Notes: generated from the sequence alone by a model not told the origin. DNA of 64,000 nucleotides from JASLQO01 sp002327525 (GCA_030744435.1 JASLQO010000025.1:109284-173283); one strand, 5' to 3'; counted from the first letter of the stretch, positions 8,338 to 18,477 are shown. Numbers and translations: made by a program.

Positions 8338-10437
8338 TTGAAACGAGCGACTAGCCCCGCATACCTTCCTCGCACGAAGTTTCTCCTAGCATTCGCCCTG
8401 GCAGCTTTCTGGCTCGCACTTCCGGTGCTCGGCCATACTGCTGGCGCGGGCAACGTCAACGAGGCTCGCGTCCTCGAAGAAGCCGCCAGGGGTCACAACT
8501 GGCTGCTCAAGGGCGGAGACTTCACCGGTCAGCACTACTCGCCTCTGGCCGAGATCAACCAACGTAATATCAACCAACTCGGGCTCGCCTGGTCCGCAGA
8601 TCTGCCAATCCCAGACGGGATATCCACCACACCCATCGTCGTGGACGGCGTGATCTACCTCTCGGGGGCTTATTCGGTAGTACTCGCAATCGACGCTTCC
8701 AACGGGCGAATACTCTGGAGCTATGACCCCGGCGTACGGCAGGCATTCGCCGAACTGCCGATGCTCTCGTGGCCCGCGCGGGTGAACCGGGGCGTTGCGG
8801 TGTGGGCGAAGCGTGTGTACCTGTCAACCGCAGACTGCCGTCTGATCGCACTGGATGCCGGCAAAGGTACTGCGCTCTGGTCGAAGCAGACCTGCGACAA
8901 CGCAAAGGGTTTCTTCATCACCGACTCACCCTACGTGGGTGGCGGCAAGGTGTTTTTGGGCAACGCGGGTTCGGAATCGCAGGAAAACGGCCGGGGCTAT
9001 GTGTCTGCCTACGATACCGAGAGCGGTGATCTCAAGTGGCGCTTTTTCATCGTGCCGAGCGACAACCCGGAGGAAAACGACACAGCAGCGATGAAGATGG
9101 CCGCTAAAACTTGGTCGGGTGACGCGCTTGAAAAGTATGGCGGCGGGGGGCACAACTGGAACGAGATGACCTACGATCCCGCATCCAACCAGCTCTTCTT
9201 CGGCACATCGGGCGCCTACCCATACGTACACGCCGAACGCAGCCCGGTGGGCGGAGAGAACCTGTTTCTGTCTTCCGTCGTCGCAGTCGATGCAGACACC
9301 GGTGAATACCAGTGGCACTACCAGACCGTGGATAAGGACAGCTGGGACTACAACGCCACCATGAACATAGTGCTCGCCGACATGCAAATCCGTGGCCGCA
9401 AACGCGAAACCCTGCTGATCGCACCCAAAAACGGTTTTCACTACACCCTGGACAGGCACAATGGAGAGCTGTTGGCCGTCGGCAAGTTCGCGAAGACCAA
9501 CTGGGCATCCGACATCGATATCGAAACGGGCAAGCCCGTGTACGATCCCGCCGGTGAGTACTGGACCCTGGAAGACGGTGAGACGGCTTATCTGTGGCCG
9601 AACATGTGGGGTGCGCACAACTGGCACCCAATGGCGTATCACCCCGGCACCAATCTCTCCTACATTCCCGTGGTGGACGCACCTGCAAGGGTCAGTGGCG
9701 GTGAAGAGAATGAGGCGATCGTCATGCTCGATGAAGTGGACGGTAAGCCTCATGCACCTGGTAAACTGGTCGCAATGGATCCAGCCACCGGCAAGATCCG
9801 ATGGCGAATCGATCACGAACGTCCTTTCAATGGCGGTCTCATGACCACCGCGGGTAATCTTCTGTTCCAGGGCCTCGCGACCGGTGAATTTCAGGCCTAT
9901 GCGGCAAACACCGGTGAGCGCCTGTGGTCGGTGCAGACGGGATCGGCCATCAACGCTTCACCGGCAACCTACTCCCAGGCAGGAACCCAGTACGTGTTGA
10001 TCCCGATCGGCGCCGGTGGCGGACTGCAGTTCCTGTACCCGGAGATGCACAGTACCAGTACATCGCGTGGCCCCACGCGTCTTCTGGCGTTTGCGCTGGA
10101 GGGGAAGCAACCGATGCCGGTCACACCGATACCCCAGCGCCGGTTGCCCGATCAGCCGAAGTTCGAGGCGTCACCGGACAGCATAGCGGCCGGCGCCGCG
10201 CTGTACTCGGGTCATTGCAAGATCTGTCATGGCAGCAACGCAATCGCGCGCTTCGACGGATCGGTACCGGATCTGCGTTATGCGACGAGTGCCACCCTCG
10301 ATGCCTGGGACATCATCGTCGTTGGTGGCGTCAAAGCATCCAACGGTATGCCGGCGATGGGCATCTCTGCGGAAGAGTCGCAGGCCATTCGAAGCTACGT
10401 GTTATCGCTGGCGACAGAGTTGGGTGGTGCCCCCTAG
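8338..10437 (+). CDS. PQQ-dependent quinohemoprotein dehydrogenase (type II alcohol dehydrogenase-like)
   Basis: TTG 8338 is chosen because AGGAG precedes it and a signal peptide (FLLAFALAAFWLALPVLG) follows. The 699-residue length fits periplasmic quinohemoprotein alcohol dehydrogenases. Repeated beta-propeller blades (ILWSYDP, LKWRFF, YQWHYQT, IRWRID) bind PQQ. A candidate catalytic Asp lies in KDSWDYNATMN. A C-terminal cytochrome c domain has CKICH at about residues 626-630. I do not see the adjacent Cys-Cys pair of classical methanol/ethanol dehydrogenases, and the usual GTGN segment reads GTSG, so substrate preference may differ. It would pass electrons to periplasmic cytochromes or quinone. 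No PQQ synthesis genes are nearby. Confidence 0.85.
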   Translation: MKRATSPAYLPRTKFLLAFALAAFWLALPVLGHTAGAGNVNEARVLEEAARGHNWLLKGGDFTGQHYSPLAEINQRNINQLGLAWSADLPIPDGISTTPIVVDGVIYLSGAYSVVLAIDASNGRILWSYDPGVRQAFAELPMLSWPARVNRGVAVWAKRVYLSTADCRLIALDAGKGTALWSKQTCDNAKGFFITDSPYVGGGKVFLGNAGSESQENGRGYVSAYDTESGDLKWRFFIVPSDNPEENDTAAMKMAAKTWSGDALEKYGGGGHNWNEMTYDPASNQLFFGTSGAYPYVHAERSPVGGENLFLSSVVAVDADTGEYQWHYQTVDKDSWDYNATMNIVLADMQIRGRKRETLLIAPKNGFHYTLDRHNGELLAVGKFAKTNWASDIDIETGKPVYDPAGEYWTLEDGETAYLWPNMWGAHNWHPMAYHPGTNLSYIPVVDAPARVSGGEENEAIVMLDEVDGKPHAPGKLVAMDPATGKIRWRIDHERPFNGGLMTTAGNLLFQGLATGEFQAYAANTGERLWSVQTGSAINASPATYSQAGTQYVLIPIGAGGGLQFLYPEMHSTSTSRGPTRLLAFALEGKQPMPVTPIPQRRLPDQPKFEASPDSIAAGAALYSGHCKICHGSNAIARFDGSVPDLRYATSATLDAWDIIVVGGVKASNGMPAMGISAEESQAIRSYVLSLATELGGAP

Positions 10438-10562
10438 TGAAGCAAGCGGTAAACAGGGTCGCTTGAGGCCGTGTGAAAAGGAGTACGCAGCGGAGTTGCG
10501 CGTAAGTGGTCTGAACCGGCACTACTTTCTATCAAGGCCAGTATTGGCAGATGACAGACAAC

Positions 10563-11750
10563 TCAGTCGGGCAGCCCCAGCACGCGCTTCGCGATGATGT
10601 TCATCTGTACCTCCTTGGTTCCGCCGGCGATGGTGAGTGACTTGCCATACAGCCATTGCCTGGTGATCGCCGTCTCAGTGTCCTCGAAACCATCGCCTTC
10701 CACACCGAGACCCTGCACACCCATGGCCTCGACCATCAGCTCATCGCCCTCCTGGGTCAGGATGGCGTTCGAGAGCTTCACCGCAGAGGAGGCGAACCCC
10801 GGCGCGTGCGATCTCAGCTCTTCGATGACCCGTTTCTGGGTCAGTTTCTGCGCCGCATGGTTCATGGAGTAGTCGCTCAAGCGCGCGCGTACTACGGGAT
10901 CCTGAACATGACCGCCCATCAGCCCGATGTAGCGCTTCACGATGCCCGGCACCTTGCTTGCTTCGGCACGCCCGCCTTGTGAGCCAGAAATATTGATGCC
11001 GGCATGTGTGGAGCGCTCGAACTGCAGCAAGCGTTTGCCCACCGTCCAGCCGTTGTCTACACCGCCGATGACATCGTCAGCGCGGGCAATGGCATCCTCG
11101 AACACCGTTTCGCAGAAGGGCGATTTTCCAGACAGCAGACGAATGGGGTGCACCTGCACACCGGGCTGGTCCATGTCCACGAGTATGAGGCTGATGCCCT
11201 CGTGCTTCGGTTTGTCCGGGGATGTGCGGGCCAGTACGAAGATAAAGTCGCAATCCGTCGCATCGCTGGTCCAGGTCTTGCGTCCGTTCAGTACGAAGTG
11301 ATCGCCATCAAGAACGGCCTTCAATTGCAGGCTCGCGAGGTCCGAACCCGCTCCCGGTTCGGAATAGCCCATAGCCCAGGCGCCGTCACCGCGTGCAATC
11401 TGAGGCAACCAGCGCGCTTTCTGATCGTCGGTTCCGTATTCCAGAATCGTCGGTCCAATGTAGTTCACGCCGCGTCCGGTGAGCGGAGTACGTGCATTCA
11501 TATGCGTGAGTTCCTCGATCAGAACCCTGTATTGATCACGGTCGAGTTCTGCTCCGCCATACTTCTTCGGCCAGGTCGGCACCGTCCAGCCCTTCTCCGC
11601 CATGCACTCAAGCCATCGTTTCACGTCCGCGCCGAGGTCCAATTTGCGGTACCCAAGCGTGGTCGGCCCCGGCCCGCGAACGCCATCCGGGCAGTGTTCT
11701 TCCAGCCACGCGCGCGCCTCAGCGCGAAAATCGTCCAGTTCGCTCATCAT
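10563..11750 (-). CDS. acyl-CoA dehydrogenase
   Basis: This 395-residue protein has the three-part acyl-CoA dehydrogenase fold. An N-terminal helical domain (LDDFRAEARAWLEEHCPDG) is followed by the FAD-binding middle domain (MGYSEPGAGSDLASLQLKAV, then LNGRKTWTSDA) and a C-terminal helical domain ending GGTKEVQMNIIAKRVLGLP. Such FAD enzymes oxidise acyl-CoA to enoyl-CoA and hand electrons to ETF. ATG 11750 and ATG 11747 are equally possible starts. It lies downstream of the monooxygenase-like gene on the same strand after a 311-bp gap and ends near the convergent PQQ dehydrogenase. The type resembles FadE proteins of branched or cyclic substrate degradation, but the substrate is not evident. 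Confidence 0.85.
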   Translation of the reverse strand: MMSELDDFRAEARAWLEEHCPDGVRGPGPTTLGYRKLDLGADVKRWLECMAEKGWTVPTWPKKYGGAELDRDQYRVLIEELTHMNARTPLTGRGVNYIGPTILEYGTDDQKARWLPQIARGDGAWAMGYSEPGAGSDLASLQLKAVLDGDHFVLNGRKTWTSDATDCDFIFVLARTSPDKPKHEGISLILVDMDQPGVQVHPIRLLSGKSPFCETVFEDAIARADDVIGGVDNGWTVGKRLLQFERSTHAGINISGSQGGRAEASKVPGIVKRYIGLMGGHVQDPVVRARLSDYSMNHAAQKLTQKRVIEELRSHAPGFASSAVKLSNAILTQEGDELMVEAMGVQGLGVEGDGFEDTETAITRQWLYGKSLTIAGGTKEVQMNIIAKRVLGLPD

Positions 11751-12061
11751 GCTTCCATCGTCAGTACGCTACCGCCTACCAATTGGCGGTGCCACCAGTT
11801 TCGATGCAGGCGGTCCCTGGTGGTCCGGTTTGGGTTCATCCAACAGGAATATACCAGCAGCTTCCAGGCTACCGGATCGCCGCATTCCTTCACGCCTTCG
11901 CGTGCACACTATGAACATTCATCGAGGTGTCGGGTGCGGGAATTATTCTCCGCCATGAACCCCTGTGTCGAAATCCTCCGATAGACGTCGGCGCCCCTTG
12001 GCACGAAACTCGCCCGCGCGCCACAGCACGATGGTCCGCGCCTTGATCGCGAAACATCGAC
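11751..12061. other. 311-bp gap without a convincing gene
   Basis: This stretch separates two minus-strand genes of what may be one operon. Several short open frames exist on both strands, but none has a recognisable motif or ribosome-binding site. No clear terminator hairpin was seen. It may be the scar of a deleted gene. Confidence 0.4.
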
Positions 12062-13225
12062 CTATACGGGGATCGTCAGCGGCAGACCAAGCTGTGCGCG
12101 CCCATGTTGCTCCCCGGCCAGATCGCAGTCGAAAACCGTATGGCAACTGGCGGTGTGCACATCACGCAGCATGCGCTGCAGAGGGCTCGACAGGAAGTGC
12201 GCGTGCGCGCCGCTCGCCTCCACCACGTCCCGCACCACGTCGCGCGACTTGCGCACGACGTCCGCGATACGAAAGCGAAAATGCGCACGTTCCCCCTCGG
12301 AGCACGGATCGTCCGTCTGACCCCATTCTTCCACGTCCCGGGCCAACTGCATCAACAACACTTCGGCATTCTCGGCCGCCAGCGCAATATGGCCCAGGCG
12401 GTGCTGTGCTACACCCTTCTCCGACTGCTTATCTGTGGTGCCGTACACCACGCGCTCCTGCATGCGCTCGCAGAACAGCTCCACCGCCCGTTTCGCGCAA
12501 CCGACGACCGGGGCTGCCGCGGTGAGTCCCAGCACGGGCAACATGGGCATTTTGTACAACGGCCGGTCGAGCCACTTTGCACCCGCCGACGTGCCATCAC
12601 GAATCGTCGCGATACTCTCCTTCATGTGTTCGGGGATGAACACGTCGTGCACAGCAATGTCGTTGCTACCCGTAGCGACCATACCGGCGACGTTCCAGGT
12701 GTCGATCACCTCGATCTGATCTCTCGGCAGCATGTACATGCACAGATCCTGCCTGTCGCTTCCTTCGACGGGCGTGAGTGCGCCCACCATGGCCCAGTCG
12801 GCATGCATCACGCCCGTACCCCATTCCCAGCGCCCTGTAACACGGAACCCGCCATTCACCGGTGTCGCGACGCCTTTCGGCGCCAGCGATCCCGGTGCGA
12901 TCATGTAGGGTTGCTTACCGAACACTTCCTCCTGGGCCTGCCGATTGTATAGCGCGAACAACCAGTTGTGCTCCATGCAAAATGTCACCACCCACGCGGT
13001 GCTGGTGCAGGCCCCGCCGAGCGCCATGCCGATTTTCATGAAGGTTTCCATCCCGAACTCTAAGCCGTCGAAGTGCTTCGGTACGAAGTAGCGGTACACG
13101 CCCGTGTCCTCTATGGCCTGCATGACCGAGTCCACGGGTTTGCGCTCCTGTTCAGCCTGCTCGGCATATTCCTCCACCATCGGCACCAGCGTCGCGATTT
13201 CTGCAAGAAGTTGTTCTTCGGTCAT
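12062..13225 (-). CDS. flavin-dependent monooxygenase of the acyl-CoA dehydrogenase fold (HsaA/pigment-hydroxylase type)
   Basis: This 387-residue protein belongs to the acyl-CoA dehydrogenase C-terminal domain 2 group, which includes two-component hydroxylases such as HsaA and 4-hydroxyphenylacetate monooxygenase relatives. Typical pieces are the N-terminal helices, then TSTAWVVTFCMEHNWLFAL, then the substrate-domain strand GGFRVTGRWEWGTGVMHADWAMVGAL. Group members use reduced flavin and O2 to hydroxylate aromatics, although some act as dehydrogenases. The ATG at 13225 follows the TGA of the MarR-type gene after one base, so the genes are translationally coupled. A separate flavin reductase is not seen nearby. 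Confidence 0.8.
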   Translation of the reverse strand: MTEEQLLAEIATLVPMVEEYAEQAEQERKPVDSVMQAIEDTGVYRYFVPKHFDGLEFGMETFMKIGMALGGACTSTAWVVTFCMEHNWLFALYNRQAQEEVFGKQPYMIAPGSLAPKGVATPVNGGFRVTGRWEWGTGVMHADWAMVGALTPVEGSDRQDLCMYMLPRDQIEVIDTWNVAGMVATGSNDIAVHDVFIPEHMKESIATIRDGTSAGAKWLDRPLYKMPMLPVLGLTAAAPVVGCAKRAVELFCERMQERVVYGTTDKQSEKGVAQHRLGHIALAAENAEVLLMQLARDVEEWGQTDDPCSEGERAHFRFRIADVVRKSRDVVRDVVEASGAHAHFLSSPLQRMLRDVHTASCHTVFDCDLAGEQHGRAQLGLPLTIPV

Positions 13226-13226
13226 G

Positions 13227-13784
13227 TCAGCTCTTCCCTCGCCGCTCGTTGGTTTTCCCCTTTTTACACTTGTTGGATGCGCGCAACTCTTTCTCGTCAA
13301 TCACTTCCGGCCCCCAATTACTGGCCAGGACCTTCCGAAACACCTTCATGTCGCTGGCCGATATGCCACTCCTCGCCATCATGGCCCCCTCCAGTGCCGT
13401 GAGCGCATCGAGTGCTGCGTTTCGGGTGTCGCTCGATGAATCGGTCAGCCGGTACAGAGATCGGCGCGGATCCGGCAGCTGTTCCACGAGCCCCGAATCG
13501 ATCAGGCTCTTCGCCATGTGGTGAACGTTCTAGCGCGTGGAACCCATCTCACGGGCGATCTCTGCCGGGTTTTCCACACCGTTCACAATGTGCACGAGTA
13601 TCAGCGATTGAGTGCGGTGCACGGGCTCGAAACCGCGAAACGCGAGGATGTTCTGAAGACTGTTGTCGACCCAGTCGATGGTTCGCACCAGCCCGGCAAA
13701 CAGATGCCGGTCGATGGAGTGCTGCCCGCGATCCCCATCACCGACGCTGGCACCTCCCGAACCACGACCATCATCTCCGTTCAC
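13227..13784 (-). pseudogene. MarR-family regulator interrupted by an amber codon
   Basis: Two frames in the same phase, 13784-13533 and 13529-13227, together form a winged-helix MarR protein of about 185 codons. They are split only by TAG at 13530-13532. The break falls inside the DNA-binding domain: PAEIAREMGSTR, stop, NVHHMAKSLIDSGLVEQL. Relatives commonly have Gln there (TRQN), so a CAG to TAG transition is the simplest explanation. The C-terminal part retains the wing (DPRRSLYRLT) and dimerisation helices. If intact it would be the local repressor of the downstream monooxygenase and acyl-CoA dehydrogenase genes. Internal reinitiation at ATG 13517 would lack most of the reader head. Confidence 0.7.
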
Positions 13785-14028
13785 CGGACGCGCGCCGCCG
13801 TCCGCTTCTTCGACGTGAACCGTAGCTTCGTTTCCAACATGGTCCCCATTCCCGCGTCAAATGATTTTACACACAACACTTAGACAAAAAAGTTTTGAGT
13901 AAGATGCCTTGACGCCGGGTATTTCCCGCTTAAGAATGCTTCGAGTGCTAGGTTCCGACGTGCTCATGAGATCGAGTGCGTCACGAAGTACGACTCTAGC
14001 CATACCACAATTGCAAGGAGGGGAACCT

Positions 14029-16449
14029 GTGCTGGTAAAGGTTGCAAAAACTCTTAGTCTGTCTATCTGTCTTACACTGATTCCAGGGTTCGGCGTCATG
14101 CACGTCAACGCTGCGGAGGGCGAGAACATACTGGAAGAAGTCATCGTCACCGCCACGAAACGGGAAAAGAGTGTGCAGGACATCCCCATTTCGGTTGGTG
14201 TGGTCACCGGCGAATTCATCAATGCGTTCGATGTGCGCGACATGAGCGATGTTCAGAATTTCGTGCCCGGGCTGCAGGTGCAGCAGACCTTCGGAAGCTG
14301 GGCCGTGCGCATTCGGGGCCTGGGTTCCGGGATTACCAACCTGGCGTTCGATGCGTCGGTGCCGCTCTACGTCGACGATGTTTACTGCGGCCGTGGGAAG
14401 TGCATGGAATCAGCCTTTCTCGACATGGAGCGTCTCGAGGTCGCGCGGGGGCCCCAGGGTGCGCTCTACGGGAAGAGCACCATCGCCGGTGCGATCAGCA
14501 CCATCAGCGCCCGACCCACGGATGAATTCACAGCCGAAATGAAGGTGGGCACAGAACTGGAGCATGGCGGCTACACAGCAAACGGTTATGTTTCCGGCGC
14601 TCTGACCGATACTCTGCGAGCCCGCCTGGCGGTGAAGTGGAGCGATCTCGACGGATATACCGACAATCTCGCGATCGGCGGTGAAGACGGCGACAAGGAA
14701 GTAAAGGCGGCGCGTCTCGGTCTTGAGTGGGATGTCAGCGACAACACCAGCTTCTATCTGAAGCTCGAAACCGGAGAGTCGAACATGGACGGGCGCAACA
14801 ACCAGTTGGTAGCACCCGGTCTCATGAGCACCGCCTCGACCGACCCGAGGGCCGAGTATAAGTCGGATGACCGGCGCAGCGTAAGTACCGGCGTAGAGAA
14901 AGAAGACTTCTACAACTACGAATGGACCTCAGCGACGCTCAAGATGGATACCGACATCGCAGACCACACGTTGATGGCCGTGCTCGGCTACTGGGAATAC
15001 GAAAACGACTGGTTCCTCGATGTCGATGGACACCCGGAGGCCATTCTCAACACCGCACTGTTCGATGAGTATGATCAAACCACGGCGGAACTGCGCATAC
15101 TCTCGCCCACCGATCAGACCTTCGAATACATCGCGGGTGTGTGGTACCAGGACTCTGAGCTGACAACCCGACAATTCTCTCCGTTCCATCCACTGTTCTG
15201 GCAAGGGATTATCGGTGTCCCCATTTCCGTCGGTGTCAACATACCGCCACTGGCTCTGGCGTTTCAGCACGGGTCCGGCATGGACCGCAACTTCGACCGC
15301 GACAGCGATGCTTACTCGGTCTACGGTCAGCTGACCTGGAACATCACCGATCGCTTTCGCGCCATTCTGGATCTGCGCTACACCGACGAGGAGCAGGATG
15401 CTGTAGGCCACTCCTGGCCGCTGCTCTTTTCCAACGGCACGTTCAACCCCGTGCGCGTAGCACAGAGTACTGCCGGTCACGATACCGAGTACTTGTTCAG
15501 GCAGAAACGTGACGATGACAGCCTCGATCCATCGATACGGTTCATGTACGACTTCACCGACGATTTCATGGCGTATGTCGTCTACGCAGAGGGCTCGAAG
15601 TCGGGGGGCATGAAGGCGAATGACTCCAAGCTGGGTGTTCAGCTCCTGCAGCGCGCGGGAGATGCAGACTATCTGCAGCGTTACATCGGACAACCAACCG
15701 TAACGTCTCTCGAGATAGCCGCCGGATTCAGTCTGGCACAGGGCAATGGAATCTTCGACTTCGAGGACGAAGAAGCCGAGAGCTTCGAACTGGGATTCAA
15801 GGCCAGCCTGTTCGAGGGCGCTGCGTTTCTGAATGTCGCGTTGTTCACCACCGAGTTCACCAATCTGCAGACCTCCAACTACGACGGCACCCAGTTCATC
15901 ATTGGAAATGCGGGAAGCGCCACCGTCGACGGCTTCGAGATCGAGCTGTCCTGGCAGGCCACCGCCAATCTGCAGCTGCACTCGTCCCTCTCCTACATCG
16001 ATGCCGAGTACGACGACTTCGCCGGCGCACAATGTGTGGAGAATTCCAGCGGCCAGCCGAAGAACGCCGACTGCGATCCGGTGAGCGGAACGGAGAATCA
16101 GAAGGGCGAGAAGCTCGAACGTTCACCGGACGTGGAGGTCAACCTCAGCGCTTTGTGGGAGTCTCAGCTCACCGACGCACTGCATCTCAAGGCTGCGTTG
16201 TCTGTGTATTATTCCGACGAGTATTTCGTTCAGCCCACCCAGGCTAACTACGCGACACAGGACTCCTTCACGAAATGGGACGCACGAGTGGCGCTGGCAT
16301 CCAACGACGATCGCTGGGAAGTCGCCGTCGTTGGGCGGAATCTCGGGGATGAGATGGTCATCAATCACGCCTACAACATCGCCGGCAACCAGTTCCACGC
16401 GCTGAGTATCGGCCGATCGGTGACTCTGGAAGGTACGATGCGCTTCTGA
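14029..16449 (+). CDS. TonB-dependent outer-membrane receptor
   Basis: GTG 14029 follows a strong AAGGAGGGG and starts a signal peptide (about 28 residues ending VNAAEG). The mature protein opens with a TonB-box-like EEVIVTATKREKSVQDIPISV, a plug domain (IRGLGSG; VARGPQGALYGKSTIAGAIS) and a beta-barrel rich in alternating aromatic residues, ending in F (GTMRF). It has 806 residues. The sequence style is that of receptors from oligotrophic or catabolic proteobacteria, often linked to uptake of hydrophobic or complex organics. It heads a plus-strand cluster with CMD, CoA-transferase, VOC and MetE-like genes, which suggests uptake of their substrate. The ligand cannot be deduced. Confidence 0.92.
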   Translation: MLVKVAKTLSLSICLTLIPGFGVMHVNAAEGENILEEVIVTATKREKSVQDIPISVGVVTGEFINAFDVRDMSDVQNFVPGLQVQQTFGSWAVRIRGLGSGITNLAFDASVPLYVDDVYCGRGKCMESAFLDMERLEVARGPQGALYGKSTIAGAISTISARPTDEFTAEMKVGTELEHGGYTANGYVSGALTDTLRARLAVKWSDLDGYTDNLAIGGEDGDKEVKAARLGLEWDVSDNTSFYLKLETGESNMDGRNNQLVAPGLMSTASTDPRAEYKSDDRRSVSTGVEKEDFYNYEWTSATLKMDTDIADHTLMAVLGYWEYENDWFLDVDGHPEAILNTALFDEYDQTTAELRILSPTDQTFEYIAGVWYQDSELTTRQFSPFHPLFWQGIIGVPISVGVNIPPLALAFQHGSGMDRNFDRDSDAYSVYGQLTWNITDRFRAILDLRYTDEEQDAVGHSWPLLFSNGTFNPVRVAQSTAGHDTEYLFRQKRDDDSLDPSIRFMYDFTDDFMAYVVYAEGSKSGGMKANDSKLGVQLLQRAGDADYLQRYIGQPTVTSLEIAAGFSLAQGNGIFDFEDEEAESFELGFKASLFEGAAFLNVALFTTEFTNLQTSNYDGTQFIIGNAGSATVDGFEIELSWQATANLQLHSSLSYIDAEYDDFAGAQCVENSSGQPKNADCDPVSGTENQKGEKLERSPDVEVNLSALWESQLTDALHLKAALSVYYSDEYFVQPTQANYATQDSFTKWDARVALASNDDRWEVAVVGRNLGDEMVINHAYNIAGNQFHALSIGRSVTLEGTMRF

Positions 16450-16530
16450 AAACGCGTCGAACGAACAGTCAAAGAGTGCCCGCTTCCCGAAAGAGACGTT
16501 TCTGCGGAAACGTTTCCTGGAGATACCACT

Positions 16531-17187
16531 ATGCCACGACTCAAAGAGATATCCCGGGCCCAAGCGCCTGACAACGTCCTGAAGTACTACCAGGCTCTGT
16601 TCGGCGACCGTGATCCAGTCACCGAACCCGGCACCGCTACCGGCACGCCGGGCAACTGGTGGACGGTGTTCGCGAATGTGCCCTACGTGTTCGACCATGC
16701 GACCGGGCACTTCGGCATGTTCGGTATGTTCGCCGACAAGAGCATCAGCAACCTCGACGGGCGCGTGCGCGAACTCGCGATTATGCGCGCCGGTTTTACA
16801 CAGGGCAGTCAGTTCGTGTTTTCCCAGCACTGCAAGGCGGCACGCCGTTTCGGTGTCTCCGACGACGAGGTTGCCGCCATCCCGCACTGGGAGATCTCCG
16901 ATCTGTTCGACGCGAAGGATCGGGCCGTGCTGGCCTGGGCCGACGCTCTGATCCTGCAGGGAGGGCGTGCTTCAGATGAGCTGTTCGAGGCTCTGCACAG
17001 CCACCTTTCCGATGAGGATATCCTAGAGCTCACCTACCATACGCTGGCCTATAATCTGCACGCTGTCTGCTGCAAGGCTCTGCGCCTGGAATTCGACGAC
17101 GTTCCGGAACGTATCCGCGAAGTACCGGTTCCCGCCGAAGGCGAACCCGCCGACTGGGCCGGTAGCGCCTGGCAAGATGACGACTGA
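16531..17187 (+). CDS. carboxymuconolactone decarboxylase (CMD/AhpD-like) family protein
   Basis: This 218-residue helical protein has the CMD core RELAIMRAGFTQGSQFVFSQHCKAARRFGVSDDEVAAIPHW around residues 73-115. The core is followed by a second helical half with LSDEDILELTYHTLAYNLH. AhpD proteins have a CxxC; here only a single Cys precedes the conserved Ala-rich helix, as in decarboxylase-like members. GGAG precedes the ATG. Family members decarboxylate aromatic-pathway lactones or act as peroxidase partners. Here it sits between the TonB receptor and a CoA-transferase, so a catabolic role is favoured. Confidence 0.8.
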   Translation: MPRLKEISRAQAPDNVLKYYQALFGDRDPVTEPGTATGTPGNWWTVFANVPYVFDHATGHFGMFGMFADKSISNLDGRVRELAIMRAGFTQGSQFVFSQHCKAARRFGVSDDEVAAIPHWEISDLFDAKDRAVLAWADALILQGGRASDELFEALHSHLSDEDILELTYHTLAYNLHAVCCKALRLEFDDVPERIREVPVPAEGEPADWAGSAWQDDD

Positions 17188-17249
17188 ATAGTAGCCGGGA
17201 TGCGCGATAATTCCACTTCGTCATCGTACCGTTGGGATGAGAACGTATC

Positions 17250-18455
17250 ATGAGCACAGAAAACAACGCCGCCCGGCCCCTGGATGGTATCCGTGTCATC
17301 GAGGTCGGTCAGCTTCTTGCCGGCCCGTTTGCCGGTACCTTTCTCGCCTACTTCGGTGCCGAAGTCATCAAGGTAGAACCGCCGGGCAACGGTGACCCCA
17401 TCCGCGGATGGAGAATCCTCGACGAAGGCGGCACTTCTTTCTGGTGGCGCAGCCTCGGACGGAACAAGCATTCCGTCACCGCCAACCTCCGCTCGGATGC
17501 CGGCCGCCAGATCGTGCGCGAGCTGATCGGGAGTGCCGATGTGGTAATAGAAAACTTCAAGCCTGGCACCATGGAGAAGTGGGGCCTGGGACCCGAGGTG
17601 TTCGCTGACAACAATCCGGGACTCATCTATACACGCATCTCCGGCTACGGGCAGACCGGCCCATACGCGCTCAAGCCAGGATACGCCTCCGTAACCGAGG
17701 GCTTCAGCGGTTTCCGTCATGTCAACGGCTTTCCTGGTGACGCACCCGTGCGCCCGAATCTGAGCATCGGCGACACGGTGTCGGGTCTCCATGCCGCCCT
17801 CGGTATCCTGCTATCGCTCATCGGGCGATCCGGTAGTGGCTCGGGACAAGTGGTGGACGTGGCCCTCTACGAATCCATGTTCAATCTCATGGAGGGCGTG
17901 ATTCCCGAATTTTCAGGCGCAGGTGAAGTACGCCAGGCCTCCGGCACCACCATCACCGGTATCGTGCCGACCAATACCTATCGCTGCCGTGACGATAAAT
18001 TCGTGGTGATCGGCGGCAACGGAGATTCTATCTTCGTCCGGCTGATGGAGGCCATCGGACGCCCCGACATCGCACACGATCCCGACTGCGCCGACAACCG
18101 TGGGCGCGTAATACACGAACAGATGATCGATGCAGCGATAGAGGAGTGGACGACGGCCAACACGTCCACTCACATAATCGATACACTGGAGGCCGCGGAC
18201 GTACCGGTCGGCCTGATCTACAGTGTGGAGGATATGGTGCGCGACCCCCAGTACATCGCGCGCGGCATGTTCGAACGCGTTGAGGTGCCTGGAGGAGAAA
18301 TGGACATTCCCGCCATGTCTCCACGGCTCTCGGCAACTCCTGGATACACCACATGGGCGGGCGGTGACGTGGGAGCGAATCGCAACGTAGTTCTGAGCGA
18401 ACTCGGATACAGCCGGGAGGACATCGTCCGCCTGGCTCAAAACGGTGACATATAG
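17250..18455 (+). CDS. CaiB/BaiF family (class III) CoA-transferase
   Basis: This 401-residue protein starts with the family opening LDGIRVIEVGQLLAGPFAGTFLAYFGAEVIKVEPPGNGDP. It keeps the conserved middle region SLGRNKHSVTANLRSDAGR and the catalytic Asp segment LSIGDTVSGLHAALGIL. Class III enzymes move CoA between carboxylates through an aspartyl-CoA thioester. The gene lies 62 bp after CMD and 22 bp before the VOC gene, in an apparent operon. It probably activates a carboxylic acid for later degradation; the pair of acids used is unknown. Confidence 0.9.
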   Translation: MSTENNAARPLDGIRVIEVGQLLAGPFAGTFLAYFGAEVIKVEPPGNGDPIRGWRILDEGGTSFWWRSLGRNKHSVTANLRSDAGRQIVRELIGSADVVIENFKPGTMEKWGLGPEVFADNNPGLIYTRISGYGQTGPYALKPGYASVTEGFSGFRHVNGFPGDAPVRPNLSIGDTVSGLHAALGILLSLIGRSGSGSGQVVDVALYESMFNLMEGVIPEFSGAGEVRQASGTTITGIVPTNTYRCRDDKFVVIGGNGDSIFVRLMEAIGRPDIAHDPDCADNRGRVIHEQMIDAAIEEWTTANTSTHIIDTLEAADVPVGLIYSVEDMVRDPQYIARGMFERVEVPGGEMDIPAMSPRLSATPGYTTWAGGDVGANRNVVLSELGYSREDIVRLAQNGDI

Positions 18456-18477
18456 CCGAAAACAAAAGGAGGACGTC

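Noticed and set aside
14929..16032. 367-codon minus-strand frame inside the TonB receptor gene
   Set aside because: Antisense shadow with no recognisable domain, while the plus strand encodes a complete receptor.
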